Shown: piece by piece, positions 22,925 through 34,389 of the stretch
Numbering within the stretch: the first letter of the stretch is position 1
Layout of the letters: every line of letters starts with the position of its first letter
NCBI GenBank assembly: GCA_007922305.1
Contig: ML677465.1
Coordinates: 167,747-231,746 of the forward strand
From: Dermatemys mawii
Lineage: Eukaryota; Chordata; Testudines; Dermatemydidae
Direction: 5' to 3'
DNA: 64,000 nt
Program-made: the position numbers and the translations under genes
Notes under the pieces: model-generated
What the model saw: the letters and a program-made list of their open reading frames with translations, nothing else
Told to the model about the DNA's origin: nothing
Database searches by the model: none

Positions 22925-23315
22925 AACGACAAAGAGTCTTGTGGCACCTTTAGACTAACAGATCTGTTAGGCCTGCACAACTCAGAAAGCAGTGAGGACC
23001 ATATTACTGCAAAAAACTCAGCTGTGGGCCGAAAAGCCCCACCCCCATCAGCTCCCCCCCACCTCAATGCTTGGCTTGCCCCACCCCTACTTACTCCCTG
23101 CGGACCGCACAGTGAGCCATGCGAGCCGCATGTGGCCCCCGGGCCGTATGTTGTGCAGGCCAAGATGCCACAGGACTCTTTAGTCTGGATCTGCAAAAGC
23201 AACAGAGTCCCGTGGCATCTTTTATAGACTAACAGATCTGTTAGTCTATAAGATGCCACAGGACGCTGTTGCTTTTGCAGATCCGGAGTAAACACAGCTA
23301 CACCTCTGATACTGT
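22925..23315. mobile_element. Palindromic cluster of PLE ends
   Basis: PLE terminal segments alternate in orientation. 23185-23236 is the near inverse of 23237-23287, centred on agatct, and the right arm runs on to the PLE end near 23310 (ctacacctctgatac). A second pair (22929-22970 against 23163-23181) is separated by a hAT copy. Confidence 0.75.
22969..23161. mobile_element. hAT MITE, second copy of the 9290 family
   Basis: Starts taggcctgcacaactcagaa and ends atgttgtgcaggcc, matching 9290-9496. Direct flanking duplication is not clear, perhaps because it lies in the middle of a palindrome that was rearranged. Confidence 0.75.
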
Positions 23316-23560
23316 TTTCTACTATACGCTTTTCAGGACTTTGTCCAATCTATTTTTAAATGCCTCATGCAATGAGGCCACCACCTCTTTTTCTGGGAGA
23401 CAATTCCTCATGTTACCAAAGCTGTTCCCCCCTCTCAGTATAGAAACTGACTGAGACTAAAATGTTTTTTTCTTCAATTCAACCCTTTACTTCTGTTGTA
23501 TCCCCTTGAATGACTCTAAAGGGGCATTTCTTTGATTATTTTCCACTCAGTTCCTGTACA
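23316..23560 (-). repeat. Diverged CR1 fragment
   Basis: Reverse-strand CR1 3' region with caatgaggccaccacctctt and the following ttctgggagacaattcc block. Confidence 0.6.
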
Positions 23561-23599
23561 CTGGTCTCCTACTCCCCCATCCTTAGTTACCACTTAGCA

Positions 23600-23740
23600 A
23601 TGTTACAAATTTCTTAATACTGTAATACTTAGCTTTTTACATCCATAGATCTCAACGTGCTCTACAAAGGAGGTAATAACATTATCCTCATTTTACAAAA
23701 GGACAACTGAGTTGATTCAGTTGGTCAATATCTAGTAATG
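23600..23740 (+). repeat. MIR-type SINE fragment
   Basis: Contains atctcaacgtgctctacaaa, then aggtaataacattatcctca and ttttacaaaaggacaactga, matching the MIR core and its upstream part. Confidence 0.65.
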
Positions 23741-24336
23741 TGGTGCCCAGAACTGAATATGGTATTCCAGTATGGCAATTCCTATGTTCCTCTGGGCCCC
23801 TCTATACAGCCCTGGTGCAACCTCAACTGGATCAGCTCAGCAGTCCATCTTGTCCTGTATCCTGGTCCTGTTAACTGTCAGATGCTTCAGAAATGGCCTG
23901 AAAACTCTGCTGTAGGCTGATGTGTAATAAGCTGCCCTTCACATAACTATTGGGTCTCATCTTGATTTCAAAGGGTTGGCTCAAACTCTGAAGTACCAGA
24001 CTCTTTCCTCACTGTCCACAGTGGAAGGTTTAGACATATGCAGTCCCAACTTGCAGTGTCTTCTTGTCACTGTATCATATTTGAAACTCAGGTCTCACTT
24101 GCTGCTACTTCTTACTCCCCAGGCTACTCCCTCCCACTAAGGAGCTAGGGGACAGGCTGTAGTTCCCCAGAAGGATTAGCTGCATTTTTGAGGCTAAATC
24201 ATTTGATTTTCATGCCTCTCTAGATGCACTGATATTATTGCCTTGCTATACCCTAGGCTGAGTTCCATCTGGATTTAGCACCATATCTCAGGATAACAGT
24301 CTCACTCACTCCTGTTTTCTGTTTTGTCCTTTGCAG

Positions 24337-24647
24337 GGGCAGATGGGTGATTGGACAGCTGGTGTGCTGTTTCCTGTTTGGATGCCATGAATTCCAAAAA
24401 CACACTTTCAGAACCAAGAAGAAGGTACACTGCTGGTAAAGCTTATGCCACTGCACACTCACGGCAGCTCCCACAGATCCTCATTGTAGATGTCAAGCCA
24501 CCCTTTTGGGCCAACACATGTTCTAAACTTTGTGAAGCCTTGGAAAACTTCTTCTGTCTAGCATGCAGTTTGGCAGGTCCCTGTCGCATCCCATTGCTGA
24601 GCCTATATATGGTGCAGAACCAACACGAATGCCTCCTTCCCTTTGTG
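24337..24647 (+). CDS. M1AP: M1AP first coding exon (coding 24387-24647)
   Basis: M1AP is a vertebrate germ-cell protein needed for meiosis I. It is reported to work with the SHOC1-TEX11-SPO16 crossover complex, and human loss-of-function variants cause male infertility. The exon has a strong acceptor (pyrimidine tract ending tttgcag at 24336) and a donor gtgagt at 24648. I chose ATG 24387 (context gccATGa) because translation gives codons 1-87 ending in LSLYMVQNQHECLLPFV, which aligns with mammalian M1AP. The CEALENFFCLACSLAGP stretch is also near-identical in kind. The exon contributes 50 nt of 5' UTR, so a non-coding first exon lies upstream. The exon ends in phase 0. A short upstream frame (ATG 24343) ends in a TGA overlapping the start codon. 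Confidence 0.93.
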
Positions 24648-24837
24648 GTGAGTATGAAACAAGGGATCCATAGACTTAGGATTTTAAAGGCTGTAACAGA
24701 GCAATTTAGCTTACACAATTATGATTAATTGGAAGGTATTATATGTAAAGAAGTTAGTCATCCTCTGAATTCCTTTTTATGGGTTTCATGGAAGAAGTGA
24801 ATCTTAAAGAAGGAATTTGAAAGGTCAGGGCCTTGTG

Positions 24838-25718
24838 CAGGGGTGAGCAAATTTTTTGGCCTGAGGCACATCAGGGTTGCAGAATTGTATGGAGGGCTGG
24901 GTAGGGAAGGTTGTGCCTCTACAGACTGCCTGGCCCCTGCCCCCTATCCACCTTCCTCCCCCCCTTAGAATCCCTGACTCATCCAACCCCCCACCCACTC
25001 CTTGTCCCCTGACCACCCCATCCTGAGACACACACCCCAACCATAACTGCCCCACCAGGACTCCACTCCGTATCCAACTCCCCCTGCTCTCTGACTGCTC
25101 CGGCCCCTAGCTACACCCCAGACAGGCCCCACAGGTGTCCCACGCCTATCATAGAATATCAGGGTTAGAAGGGACCTCAGGGGGTATCTAGTCCAACCCC
25201 CTGCTCAAAGCAGGACCAACCCCAACTAAATCATCCCAGCAGGGCTTTGTCAAGCCTGACCTTAAAAACCTCTAAGGAAGGAGATTCCACCACCCCCCTA
25301 GATAACCCATTCCAGTGCTTCACCACTCTTAGTGAAAAAGTTTTTCCTAATATCCAACCTAAACCTCCCCCACTGCAACTTGAGACCATTATAGCCTGCA
25401 GGCCACATCCAGTCCGCAGGGCCATCCCTGCTGCTCCCTGTCTCTGACTGCCTCCCAGGACTCCCTTCTCCAATTCCCCCACTCCTCGCCTCCTTACCAT
25501 GCTGCTCAAAGCAGCATGTCTGGCAGCTGCATGACCCGACTGGAGCCAGACACACTGCCACACTGCCCTGCAGGAGCATGCAGCGAGTTGAGGCTGTGGA
25601 GAAGGGGGGACAGCGTGGTGTGGGGGGCACAGGTAGCCTTTGAGTGGGAGCTTAAGGGCCAGGCAGGACAGTCCTGGGGGCTGGATGTGGCCCACAGGCC
25701 ATAGTTTGCCCACATCTG
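24838..25718. mobile_element. hAT element (family B) carrying a nested CR1
   Basis: Starts CAGGGGTGAGCAAATTTTTT and ends ccatagtttgcccacatctg. The flanks gccttgtg and gcttagtg match at 6 of 8. The interior matches the reverse of 50987-51648. A CR1 3' end (25149-25392) inserted into it. Confidence 0.7.
25149..25392 (-). repeat. CR1 3' end nested in a hAT element
   Basis: Starts tcatagaatatcagggttag and continues through agtccaaccccctgctcaaa to gcaacttgagaccatt, the typical young turtle CR1 3' end in reverse orientation. Confidence 0.9.
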
Positions 25719-26548
25719 GCTTAGTGGCCAGGTGAAGATGGTTGCAGCAAGGGCTGGGTTCAATATCTAGGGCTTCTCTTAACACTACTACACTTTGCTG
25801 GCCCAGTCATCTGGGAAAAGTTCACACCACCCCTGGTGCTTCTAAGAGGCAATGCTTCCCCTCTTGCAAGAATGGAGTCTGTATAACAAAAGAAATTTTA
25901 ATAAAAGGGAAAGGAAGCCAAGCATTAGTTTGGGAAACCATCACAGCCACATTCAGAAACATGCAGTCAGAAGGCAAACACCCAAATCAAAGTACATTGG
26001 GCAGCGGCCTGTGCCTTGGTTTCTCACCTTGCAGCACGAGCCTTACAAACAAGCGTTCCCTTAACATGCCACTGCCCTCTCCCTCTACTGCACCCCACTC
26101 CCGTTGCTGCCTTAGTCAGCGAAGACCCAGAATTCAGAGGCGTGTTCATGGGAGTTCATCACCCATCCTGGAGGGACTGGGTGGGGGGGGGGGGACGGTG
26201 TTGAGCAATGCCACAGTTGCAGCCTTTCACTCTGCATTGCTGCTGCTGCACCATTGTTCACTCTATGGCCATTGGTCACAGTACCATCACTTTCTCTGCC
26301 ACCTCCTGCTTCTTTACTGACACCTCTTTAGGTCCCATCCCTCAAACCAGCTCTCAGTGATTTCAGCAGTTGGTGAAAGAGACTGCAGTGAATTTCCACT
26401 GAAACACTACCCCACCCTAGGCTTAGCACTTAGACCTGGTTATCTGTCATTTCAGCTCTAGGATGACCTGAGAAAACAAATCACTCAATTGATTCTCATC
26501 AGCTCTGCCTTTAAACAGTGGAGAGCAGAAGAGTTAAATAGTGTCTAG
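25719..26548. other. M1AP intron, no feature recognised
   Basis: Intronic sequence. The frame at 25742-26320 (192 codons) has no domain likeness and is not bounded by good splice sites. A G run lies at about 26181-26194. Confidence 0.4.
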
Positions 26549-27235
26549 AGCCTTGGTTACACTGGTACTTTATAGCGCTATAAAGCCGCCAGGAATGCTA
26601 TAACTCACTACCCGTCCAGAGTGGCAAGGCACGTACAGCGCTATAAGTCCGTGGTTATAGAGGTCCTGGTAATCCTCCTTCTCAGAGGAAGGACAGCTGT
26701 AGCGTATTAGGTGCTATGCTTTAGCTCTAGGGTAAATGAGTAGTAACAATACAGTGCTTTGAGTGATCTCTGGAACCTCCCCTAAGCTACTTAAGCCAAT
26801 TAAGCCTCTCTTCCCTTTGTTTTGAACTCGGCTGGAGGAATGCGAAAGTATGTTTTCAGAGCTTATCTATAACCTGGCAAATCAACAGTGCAAATGTTTA
26901 CCTTGTAAGCCAGCAAGAAGCAGAAGAGTAGCAGGCTTTGCATTTCAAAAAGACGGTTTGCTGACACACACTCAGCACACCAGAAATTCACTCACTCTCT
27001 CCCTCTGCGTACACACAACATGATCACCCTCACCCACCCTCGTTTGAAAAGCATGTTATACCCAGCTGAATGCTGGGATAGCTGTCCATAATGCACCACT
27101 CCTGTGCCACTGCAAATGTGGCCATGCCAGCGTGGTTGTGGCTGTGAGTGTGGACACACTGGAGCGCTATCCCTGGATCTGTATCTGAAGCGGGTATAAC
27201 CAAAACCACTATAAAGCTGAAGTGTAACCAAAGCC
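26549..27235. mobile_element. Harbinger-like TIR element (687 bp)
   Basis: Ends AGCCTTGGTTACACT and AGTGTAACCAAAGCC are inverse at 13 of 15. TAG occurs on both sides (26546-26548, 27236-27238), a 3-bp duplication suggestive of PIF/Harbinger although not the usual TWA. The interior repeats tagcgctata. No transposase is present. Confidence 0.65.
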
Positions 27236-27889
27236 TAGGACTCTTAGGCAGAGCACACACAACCAGATATAACACACCTGTCCCTGCTTCTCTCCTTTTT
27301 CCACTTGGATTTGGCCTGACTTCCCTTCCCTGCTTAGAGGGCTCACCCTCACTTACTATCAGGACAGGCTTAGCCCAGTTCTGCTGCCCTTTACTAGTAC
27401 AAAAAGGTTAACATTTAATTACCCATCCATTCAATACTAGTGTGATTTGTAATCCACTACCAGCCAAAATCCGTCACTTTGGCAATGCAGCTCTGTCTGC
27501 TGAATGCCTAGGTACAGTAGGTGAGTTAGTGCAAATATGGGCTGGTTAAGTCTTTCCCCCCCAGCTCAATATTAGATGTCAAAGGAGAGCTCATTCAAGA
27601 CCCTGCCTACAAAGTTATTATATGTAAAAAAAATGAATCATAATCCAAATCACTTTTCATGGGTTTCATGGAAGATGTGAATCTTGAGGGATTTTACAGA
27701 AGGTGGCAAGTGGCTTGGAACCCCTGAGATGTGCATATGCCATAACTGAGTCCTCATGTAATTTTACTGCTATAATCTTTATCCTTCTCCCCATCTCCTG
27801 CTGACAGCTGGGTAATCCTACTCTGTGCATCACATCTGAAGTTTGATGGCAAGCTCATTGGGCCAGGGAATTTGCTTTTTCCATTTGCT
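27236..27889. other. M1AP intron, nothing recognised
   Basis: No repeat or exon-like signal identified. Confidence 0.35.
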
Positions 27890-28265
27890 CTGTAGAGGAC
27901 TTCACCTCATGCATTTTACACTAATCAAGTCACCTCTCAGTTGTCCTTCTGATAAGATAACAATCTGTTTATTTCCCTCGAAAGCATTTTCTTTAGCCCT
28001 TCTCTACATTCTCTCCAATTTTTCAACAAGCTCTTTAAAATGTTTACACCAGAACTGGATACCATGTTCCAGGATTGGTCTCACCAGTGCTGTATACAAA
28101 AGAAAAACAAAAAATTACCTTCCTACTTACCACTCCCCTGTGAATTGCATTAGCCTTTTTGATGAGCAGCTCCCCAGATCACAGCAACTTCTGAATATCA
28201 TTGTCAGTCTTTCCCATTACACTCCCAAAGACCTCCACCGGATCTCTGTATCCATTTCAGAATAC
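27890..28265 (-). repeat. Diverged CR1 fragment
   Basis: Reverse-strand CR1 with aatcaagtcacctctcag, ttctctacattctctcc and ccaggattggtctcaccagt. Confidence 0.65.
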
Positions 28266-29084
28266 TGTTAAAAAGTGCCCTCCTTATTTAAGCCTGGCTG
28301 TGTTCCAGGTCTATTCTTCCTTTACTCACCTTTTCTTAGCCCTCTGTCTCTCCCTCCACCCAACTTTACCACTGTTGACCCAAGAACTTTCTTTTCTGCA
28401 ACTTCTGCCATCTGGAAAAGTCTTCGTCTCTTTGCTCATGAACACTATTTTGAATTAAATCTCATCAAGAAATTTCAGGGTTCCTCTCCCTTGCCTATGC
28501 CCTTTCATTTCTCTGTTTGGCCTATGAAATAGCTTTGACTGTCCATTTTGCTCCTTCTCCCACACATCTCTTACAAGTGGAAGACACTTCCTGAACTCAT
28601 CCATGAGACCACTACTCTCTCCTCCTGTTTATATCCCCCTTCTGCTATGCTGCAGCTTGGACTTTGGGGCACCAGCCCTCCGATCATATGGGCTGGAGCC
28701 TACCAGCTTCCATTCTGGGGTTAGCCCATAGGACTTCTGCTCCCTTTTAGAGGCAGGAGCAGTGGATCAGGGACACCTTCAGAGAGTCTGCCATCAGCAG
28801 CACTGTCACAGCACAGAGGAGAGAGATACTGGGGGCAGTGACATGAAGAAGATGCAGGGAAGAGAGAACACAATACCAATATATAAAAGGGACCGTAAAC
28901 AAAATACAAGCTATTCGGGGTGGCCAAAATGGAAAAGGAGCACATTGAAATGACAGTGGCAGGTGGGCTGAGATTCTGGGACAGGGCTTGAGGTTGGGTG
29001 AGATAGTTTGAGGAAAATCAGAAGTGAAATTAAAGTAAAATCAAACCAGACACGGCCCTTTGACATTTTGCTTATCTGTCTGGT
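28266..29084. other. M1AP intron, nothing recognised
   Basis: Pyrimidine-rich sequence without exon evidence. Confidence 0.35.
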
Positions 29085-29240
29085 TTAGTTAGACTGCGTA
29101 CTCCTCAGGGCAGAGACTGTGTGCTCTGATGTTTCTGTGCAGCACACAGCACATTGGGACCCCAGTCTCAACTGCAACCTTTGGTGCTACCATAATATAC
29201 ATTACTACTCCTAAAATCCTGACAGGGGACTCTGGGTGCT
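29085..29240 (+). repeat. Old LINE tail (L2/CR1-like)
   Basis: Carries the actcctcagggcagagactg tgtg ... cacagcacattgggacccca wording common to an old tetrapod repeat tail. A second partial copy occurs at about 31735-31850. Confidence 0.5.
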
Positions 29241-29244
29241 ACTG

Positions 29245-30530
29245 TAATACAGATAATAAAGCTGGACGAGCACAAGTCCATGGGGCCAGATGCACTACAT
29301 CCAAGGATGATAAAGAGTGGGTTGATGTGATTGCAGAGCCAGTGGCCATTATCTGTGAAAACTCATGGTGATTGGGGAGGTCCCGGATGACTGGAAAAAG
29401 GCTAATGTAGTGCCCATCTTTAAAAAAAAAAAAAAGGGAAGGAGGAGGATCTGGGGGAACTACAGGCCAGTCAGCCTCACCTTAGTCCCTGGAAAAAAAA
29501 AAAAAAAAAAATCATGGAGTAGGTCATCAAGGAATCAATTCTGAAGCACTTGGAGAGGAAAGTGATCAGGAACAGTCAGCATGGATTCACCAAAGGCAAG
29601 TTATGCCTAACTAACCTAATTGCCTATGATGAGATAACTGGTTCTGTGGATGAGGGGAAAGCAGTGGAAATGGTATTTAGCAGAGCTCGTAATATGGTCT
29701 CTCACAGTATTCTTGCCAGCAAGTTAAAGTAGTATGGTTTGGATGAACGGACTGTAAGGTGTATAGGACAAGTGCAGAGAGTCCTGCACTTAGGATGGAA
29801 GAATCCCATGCATCACTACACACTAGGGACTGAATGGCTCAGCAGTAGTTCTGCAGAAAAGGACCTAGGGGTTACAGTGGATGAGAAGCTGGATGAGTCA
29901 GTGTGCCCTTGCTGCCAAGGCAACAAATAGCATTTTGGGTTGTATAAGTAGGGGTATTGCCTGCAGATAAAAGGATGTGATCATTCCCCTCTATTCAGCA
30001 TTGGTGAGGCCTCATCTGGAGTACTGTGCCCAGTTTTGGGGCCCACACTACAAGAAGGATGTGGAAAAATTGGAGTGTCCCGCAGAGGGCAACAATTAGG
30101 GGACTGGAGCACATGACTTACGAGGAGAAGCTGAGGGAACTGGGGTTGGTTAGTCTGCAGAAGAGAAGAATGAGGGGAGATTTGATAGCTGCTTTCAACT
30201 ACCTGAAAGGTAGTTCCAAAGAGGATGGATTTAGACTGTTCTCAGTGGTGGCAGATGACAGAACAAGGAGTAGTGGTCTCAAGTTGCAGTGGGGGAGGTT
30301 TAGGTTGGATATTAGGAAAAGCTTTTTCACTAGGAGGGTGGTGAAGCACTGGAATGGGTTCCCTAGGGAAGTGGTGGAATCTCCTTCCTTAGAGGTTTTT
30401 AGGGTCAGGCTTGACAAAGCCCTGACTGGGATGATTTAGTTGGGGTTAGTCCTGCTTTGAGCAGGGGGTTGGACTAGATACCTCCTGAGGTCCCTTCCAA
30501 CCCTGATATTCTATGATTCTATACTAATTG
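29245..30530 (+). pseudogene. CR1 LINE remnant, RT region to 3' end
   Basis: From the left: an RT region (VMFSR at motif A, near 29667), an internal deletion after about 29765, the post-RT segment with the [15 protein letters not shown] region near 30015, and the C-terminal [20 protein letters not shown] at about 30305. The 3' end is ggactagatacctcctgagg and ccctgatattctatgattct. A-rich tracts at 29421 and 29492 replace part of the coding text. Frameshifts and deletions make it dead. It lies in the first large M1AP intron. Confidence 0.9.
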
Positions 30531-30559
30531 TCACTCACTGCCCCTCAGTTTAGCCACAA

Positions 30560-31275
30560 TCAGTTGTACACATACTCAGTGGGAAAGGACTGCCTAGGAA
30601 GGAGGATTGCTGAAAGCGATCTGGGGGTGATAGGCATAACAAACTAAATAAGATTCAGAGTAACACTGTTGCAAAAAAAACCCAAAAACCCAACCCCATG
30701 CACCGAACGTTGTTCTGGGATGTATTAGCATGAGTGTTGCAAGCAAGACACGAGAAGTAATTCTTCCACTCTACTCTGTGCTGATTAGGCCTCAATTAGA
30801 ATATGATGTCCAGTTCTGGGTGCCACATTGCAGGAAAGATGTGAACAGTTTGGAGAAAGTCTAGAGAAAAGCAACAAAAATTATTAAAGGTCATAACCTT
30901 GAGGGAAAATTGAAAAAAATTGTTTTGTTTAGTCTGGAGAAGACTGAGAAGGGACAAGAGAGTTTTCAAAAGATTGTTACAAGGAGGGAGAAAAAAAAAA
31001 GTTCTCCTTTGCCTCTAAAGGTAGGACAAGAAAGAATGGTCTTAAATTTCAGCAAGGGAAGTTTAGGTTGGATATTAGGAAATACTTTCTAACTACGAGG
31101 GCAGTTAAGCACTGGAATAAATTGCCTTGGAAGGTTTTGGAATCTCCCTCATTGGAGATTTTGAAGAGCAGGTTGAACAAACACCTGTCAGGGATGGTCT
31201 AGATAATACTTAGTCCTGCCATGAGCACAGGGAACTGGACTAGCTGACCTCAAGATCCCTTCCAGTCATATGATT
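30560..31275 (+). repeat. Older CR1 LINE 3' region
   Basis: A more diverged CR1 copy than 29245-30530, with agttctgggtgccacattgc near 30812 and gttggatattaggaaatact near 31067. It ends near agatcccttccagtcatatg. Confidence 0.8.
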
Positions 31276-31299
31276 ATTTATCACTATGAAAAGAGCCAG

Positions 31300-31580
31300 C
31301 GTGCTTCAGCAAAGCCACCTGTGCATGATAGAACAAGGAGTAATGGTCTCAAGTTTCAGTGTGGGAAGACTGGGAAAAACTTTTCTACAAGGAAGGTGGT
31401 GAAGCACTGGAATGGGTTTCCTAGGGAGGTGGTGGAGTCTCCATCCTTAAAAGCTTTTAAGGTTCAGCTTGACAAAGCCCTGGCTGGGATGATTTAGTTG
31501 ACATTGGTTCTGCTTTGAGCAGGGGATTGAACTAGATGACCTCCTGAGGTCTCTTCCAACCCTAATATTCTATGATTCTG
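31300..31580 (+). repeat. CR1 LINE 3' terminal fragment
   Basis: Encodes DRTRSNGLKFQ, then [19 protein letters not shown] and LDKALAGMI. It ends ccaaccctaatattctatga, giving a third CR1 3' end in tandem orientation within 2 kb. Confidence 0.9.
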
Positions 31581-32014
31581 TTAGCATATGAAACTGCACC
31601 TATTAGTTTATTAGTTACTCTGGTCTTCCTTCCACCTTCCCTCAGTTGTCATTGTCGTTTTACATCTGCTCTTCAAATAGTTAGTAAAACATACCCAGAG
31701 CACTGGATGAGCACTTCACTGTTTTTATTAACTGCAGTAATAAGCTCATCAGGGCAGGGACCAATACCTCCTCTGGGTCTGCAGAGCACCATGCCGCCTT
31801 CATCTTGACTGGGGCCTCTAGACACTGCAGCAATAGCGTTTATGTTCAGTCTCCTCTGGACTGTTTTGATATTGTTGGGGGCTCTCTCCAGTGATGTTAC
31901 TCAGAACTTCAGCAAAAGGCAGCCAAGTCCATCTGTTTTCTGCCTACACCATTACAATATTCCTGTACTCAAATACAGCTCAGTAGCCACACACGCTGAC
32001 TTCACTGAAAAACG
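31581..32014. other. M1AP intron, mostly unrecognised
   Basis: Apart from the old LINE-tail likeness at about 31735-31850, nothing was identified. Confidence 0.4.
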
Positions 32015-32122
32015 AACAAGGAGTACTTGTGGCACCTTAGAGACTAACCAATTTATTTGGGCATAAGCTTTTGTGGGCCTCAACCCACTTCATCAGGTGC
32101 ACTGAGTGGATCATACAATAGG
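32015..32122 (-). mobile_element. Penelope-like element 3' terminal fragment
   Basis: Text aaggagtacttgtggcacct, gcataagcttttgtgggcct and acccacttcatcagg is the PLE tail in reverse orientation. Confidence 0.8.
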
Positions 32123-32226
32123 CAGGACTGGCTCTAGCTTTTTTCCCCCCCCCACTCAAAAAAAAGGGGGTGGCTGGAATGTGCCGCCCCAAGCACATGC
32201 TTCCTCTGCTGGTGCCTGGAGCCACA
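32123..32226. mobile_element. Truncated hAT MITE, family A
   Basis: Starts caggactggctctag and contains gccgccccaagcacatgctt and gctggtgcctggagcca. A reverse, shortened copy of 6270-6448 adjoining a PLE tail. Confidence 0.65.
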
Positions 32227-32236
32227 CAACACATAC

Positions 32237-32521
32237 TCTGTGGACCTCATTATCAGAGGATGTTGTGAATGCCAGAAGTATAACTAGGTTCAAAAAATTA
32301 GATAAGTTCATGGAAGATAGATCCATTAATGGGTATTAGCCAGGATGGACAGGGATACAATCCTTAAATCTCCAGCTGCCAGAAGCTGGGACTGGACAGC
32401 AGGAGATGGATCACCCAAAATTGCCTTGTTTTCTCATTCCCTCTGAAGCATCTGCTATTGGCCACGGTCAGAGACAAGACAGGTGGAACATTGGCTGTAC
32501 TGCTTCAGACCATTCTTATGT
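32237..32521 (+). repeat. CR1-type LINE 3' end (second subfamily)
   Basis: The + strand carries caaaaaattagataagttca tggaag and later ggagatggatcac and accattcttatgttta. This is the reverse complement of the type seen at 38427-39500 and 49843-50080. Confidence 0.8.
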
Positions 32522-32871
32522 TTAACTTCCCATCTAACTTGCTATCAGTTAGCTTCCAGATTCTTTTTATTGCCTCTGCCTCATTTCAGCTTTCCTCCCC
32601 TACAGTTAGGGGAATACACAAATGCTTTGCATTAGTGCTGCTTCCTTTATTTAAGGCTGGTCTTCGCTAGGGCAGGGGATTTTACTACAATTCATTCACT
32701 GGATATGTCTACAGTAGAGACTTTGTTCCTACTGTAGTTTGACATATTTGTAAATGCTAATTCTAAACATTCCACAAACTCTAGGACCCTCTACTAGGAT
32801 TGACCTCAACTAGCTATATCGAGGCAAAAGTTGTTAACCTCTGTCTACATTAGGGAAATGTCACAATTAGG
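32522..32871. other. M1AP intron, nothing recognised
   Basis: No repeat or exon identified, apart from a faint tctacattagggaaatg MITE-like phrase. Confidence 0.35.
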
Positions 32872-34011
32872 TAGAGTGACCAGAGGTCCCAGTTTTATCG
32901 GGACAGTCCTGATTTTTGGCCAGTTGTCCTGACCATACTTGGGTCAGGACGCCCTTTTGTCCCGATTTTGAGACCTTCAAAGGATCCCTGTGCTGGCAGG
33001 AGCATGCGGCACACCCCACTGCCCTAGGGCCAGGCAGAGACTGGGCGGCCAGCTCTCTGCCGTGGCGCTGCAGGCCCGCAGCACATGCTGTAGGGGCACG
33101 GGGAGGAGAGCTGCTGCTGCCAGCTTACAGCCAGTGTCGGCTGGCAGAAGGAGTGGAGCGGGGAGGCAGAAAGCCCATTCCCGCTCCCTCCCTCCCCCCA
33201 CAGAGACTGTTGGGGAAGGCCAGCTGCGCCCCACGACCACAGCAGGAGAGCTCTCTGCTGCCCAGCGCATGCTGCAGGTCCAGCAGAGGGAGGCAGGGCC
33301 AGAGAGCCCCCCGCTTGCCACCTGGCTCTGACTGCCCCCACACACACCTCCCCCAAGGGTCCCCCAGCCTCCCCTTGCTGCCCCCTTAGCCTTCCATGGC
33401 CCTGGAGCAGAGCAGGGCAGACAGAACCGTCCCTTCTCTACCCTGCAGCAACTGTCGCCGCAGAGTCCTAGTGCCCCCCACTTCTGCTGGGAGTGATGGG
33501 GGCAAGTGAGTGTGCTGCTGGGGTGGCAGGAAAGCAGGGACCCTGCCCCAGAGCTTGCTGCTGCTGGCAGGGAGAGGGCTGAGGGGAGTCCTCTCTGGCC
33601 CCAGTCCCAGAGCAGCCTGCCTACACCCATCCCAAACTCATCCCCAGTCCTGCCCCATCCCAGAGCCCACACCCTCAGCCAGTGTTTACCCCCCACTGCA
33701 CCCCAACCCTCTACCCAAGCCCTGAGCCCCCCAGCACCCCAAACCCTTCATCTCCAGCCAGATCCCTCCCCCCACATCCCAACCCTCTGCCCTAGACCTG
33801 AGCCCCTCCAACACTCCAAACACCTTATCCCCAGTCCCAGCCAGGGACCACCCCTGCACTCCAACCCTCTGCCCCATGCTACATTTATAATAAGCAATGA
33901 TCTGGGAAAAAGGGATGTGGGGTGCAAGGTAAAATTTTTGCCTAGGGCGCAATATCCTTCTCCCTCCCCCAATGTGTCCTGATCTTTCGCTCTTGCAATC
34001 TGGTCACCCTA
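32872..34011. mobile_element. hAT element (1140 bp) with GC-rich interior
   Basis: Ends TAGAGTGACCAGA and TCTGGTCACCCTA are inverse at 12 of 13. The flanking 8-mers caattagg (32864-32871) and cgattagg (34012-34019) match at 7 of 8. The interior is G+C-rich and yields long but meaningless frames on both strands. The segment near 33905-33955 resembles the ends of the 815-1238 family, so a second element may be nested inside. Confidence 0.8.
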
Positions 34012-34389
34012 CGATTAGGTTCATGTGTTAGATATACATGCTGCCTATGTTCAAGGTTAATAGGCTGGGAAAGGCTGTGCCCCCACCAAAGAGCCTTGCA
34101 TGGTCCTGCCTCAAGGCCCCCTCCTGCAGCTAGTTGGCCCCAGCCCAGACAGGCTCCCCCTCTTCCACATCCACCAGGCGCTCTGTGGCTGGGACACTTG
34201 GGCAACCTGGGTCTGCCAGGGGGTACACAGCTCTGGGCTTTGGGGGAAGAAGAGAGCCAGGCTGGGAGCTAGCCTCACAAACCCAGGGTTTACCAGTGCC
34301 CTGAATGGATAAACACAACATACAAAATGTCTATCATCTTAGTAACTAAGCATCATATCCTTTATACATCACCCTATAGCAAGAGTACA

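Noticed and set aside
25742..26320. 192-codon frame in the first M1AP intron
   Set aside because: No recognisable protein, G homopolymer inside, no flanking splice sites.
32977..33696. Open frame of 239 codons on the reverse strand, plus overlapping frames on the + strand
   Set aside because: Lies wholly inside the GC-rich interior of the hAT element 32872-34011. No domain likeness, and long frames on both strands at once indicate composition rather than coding.
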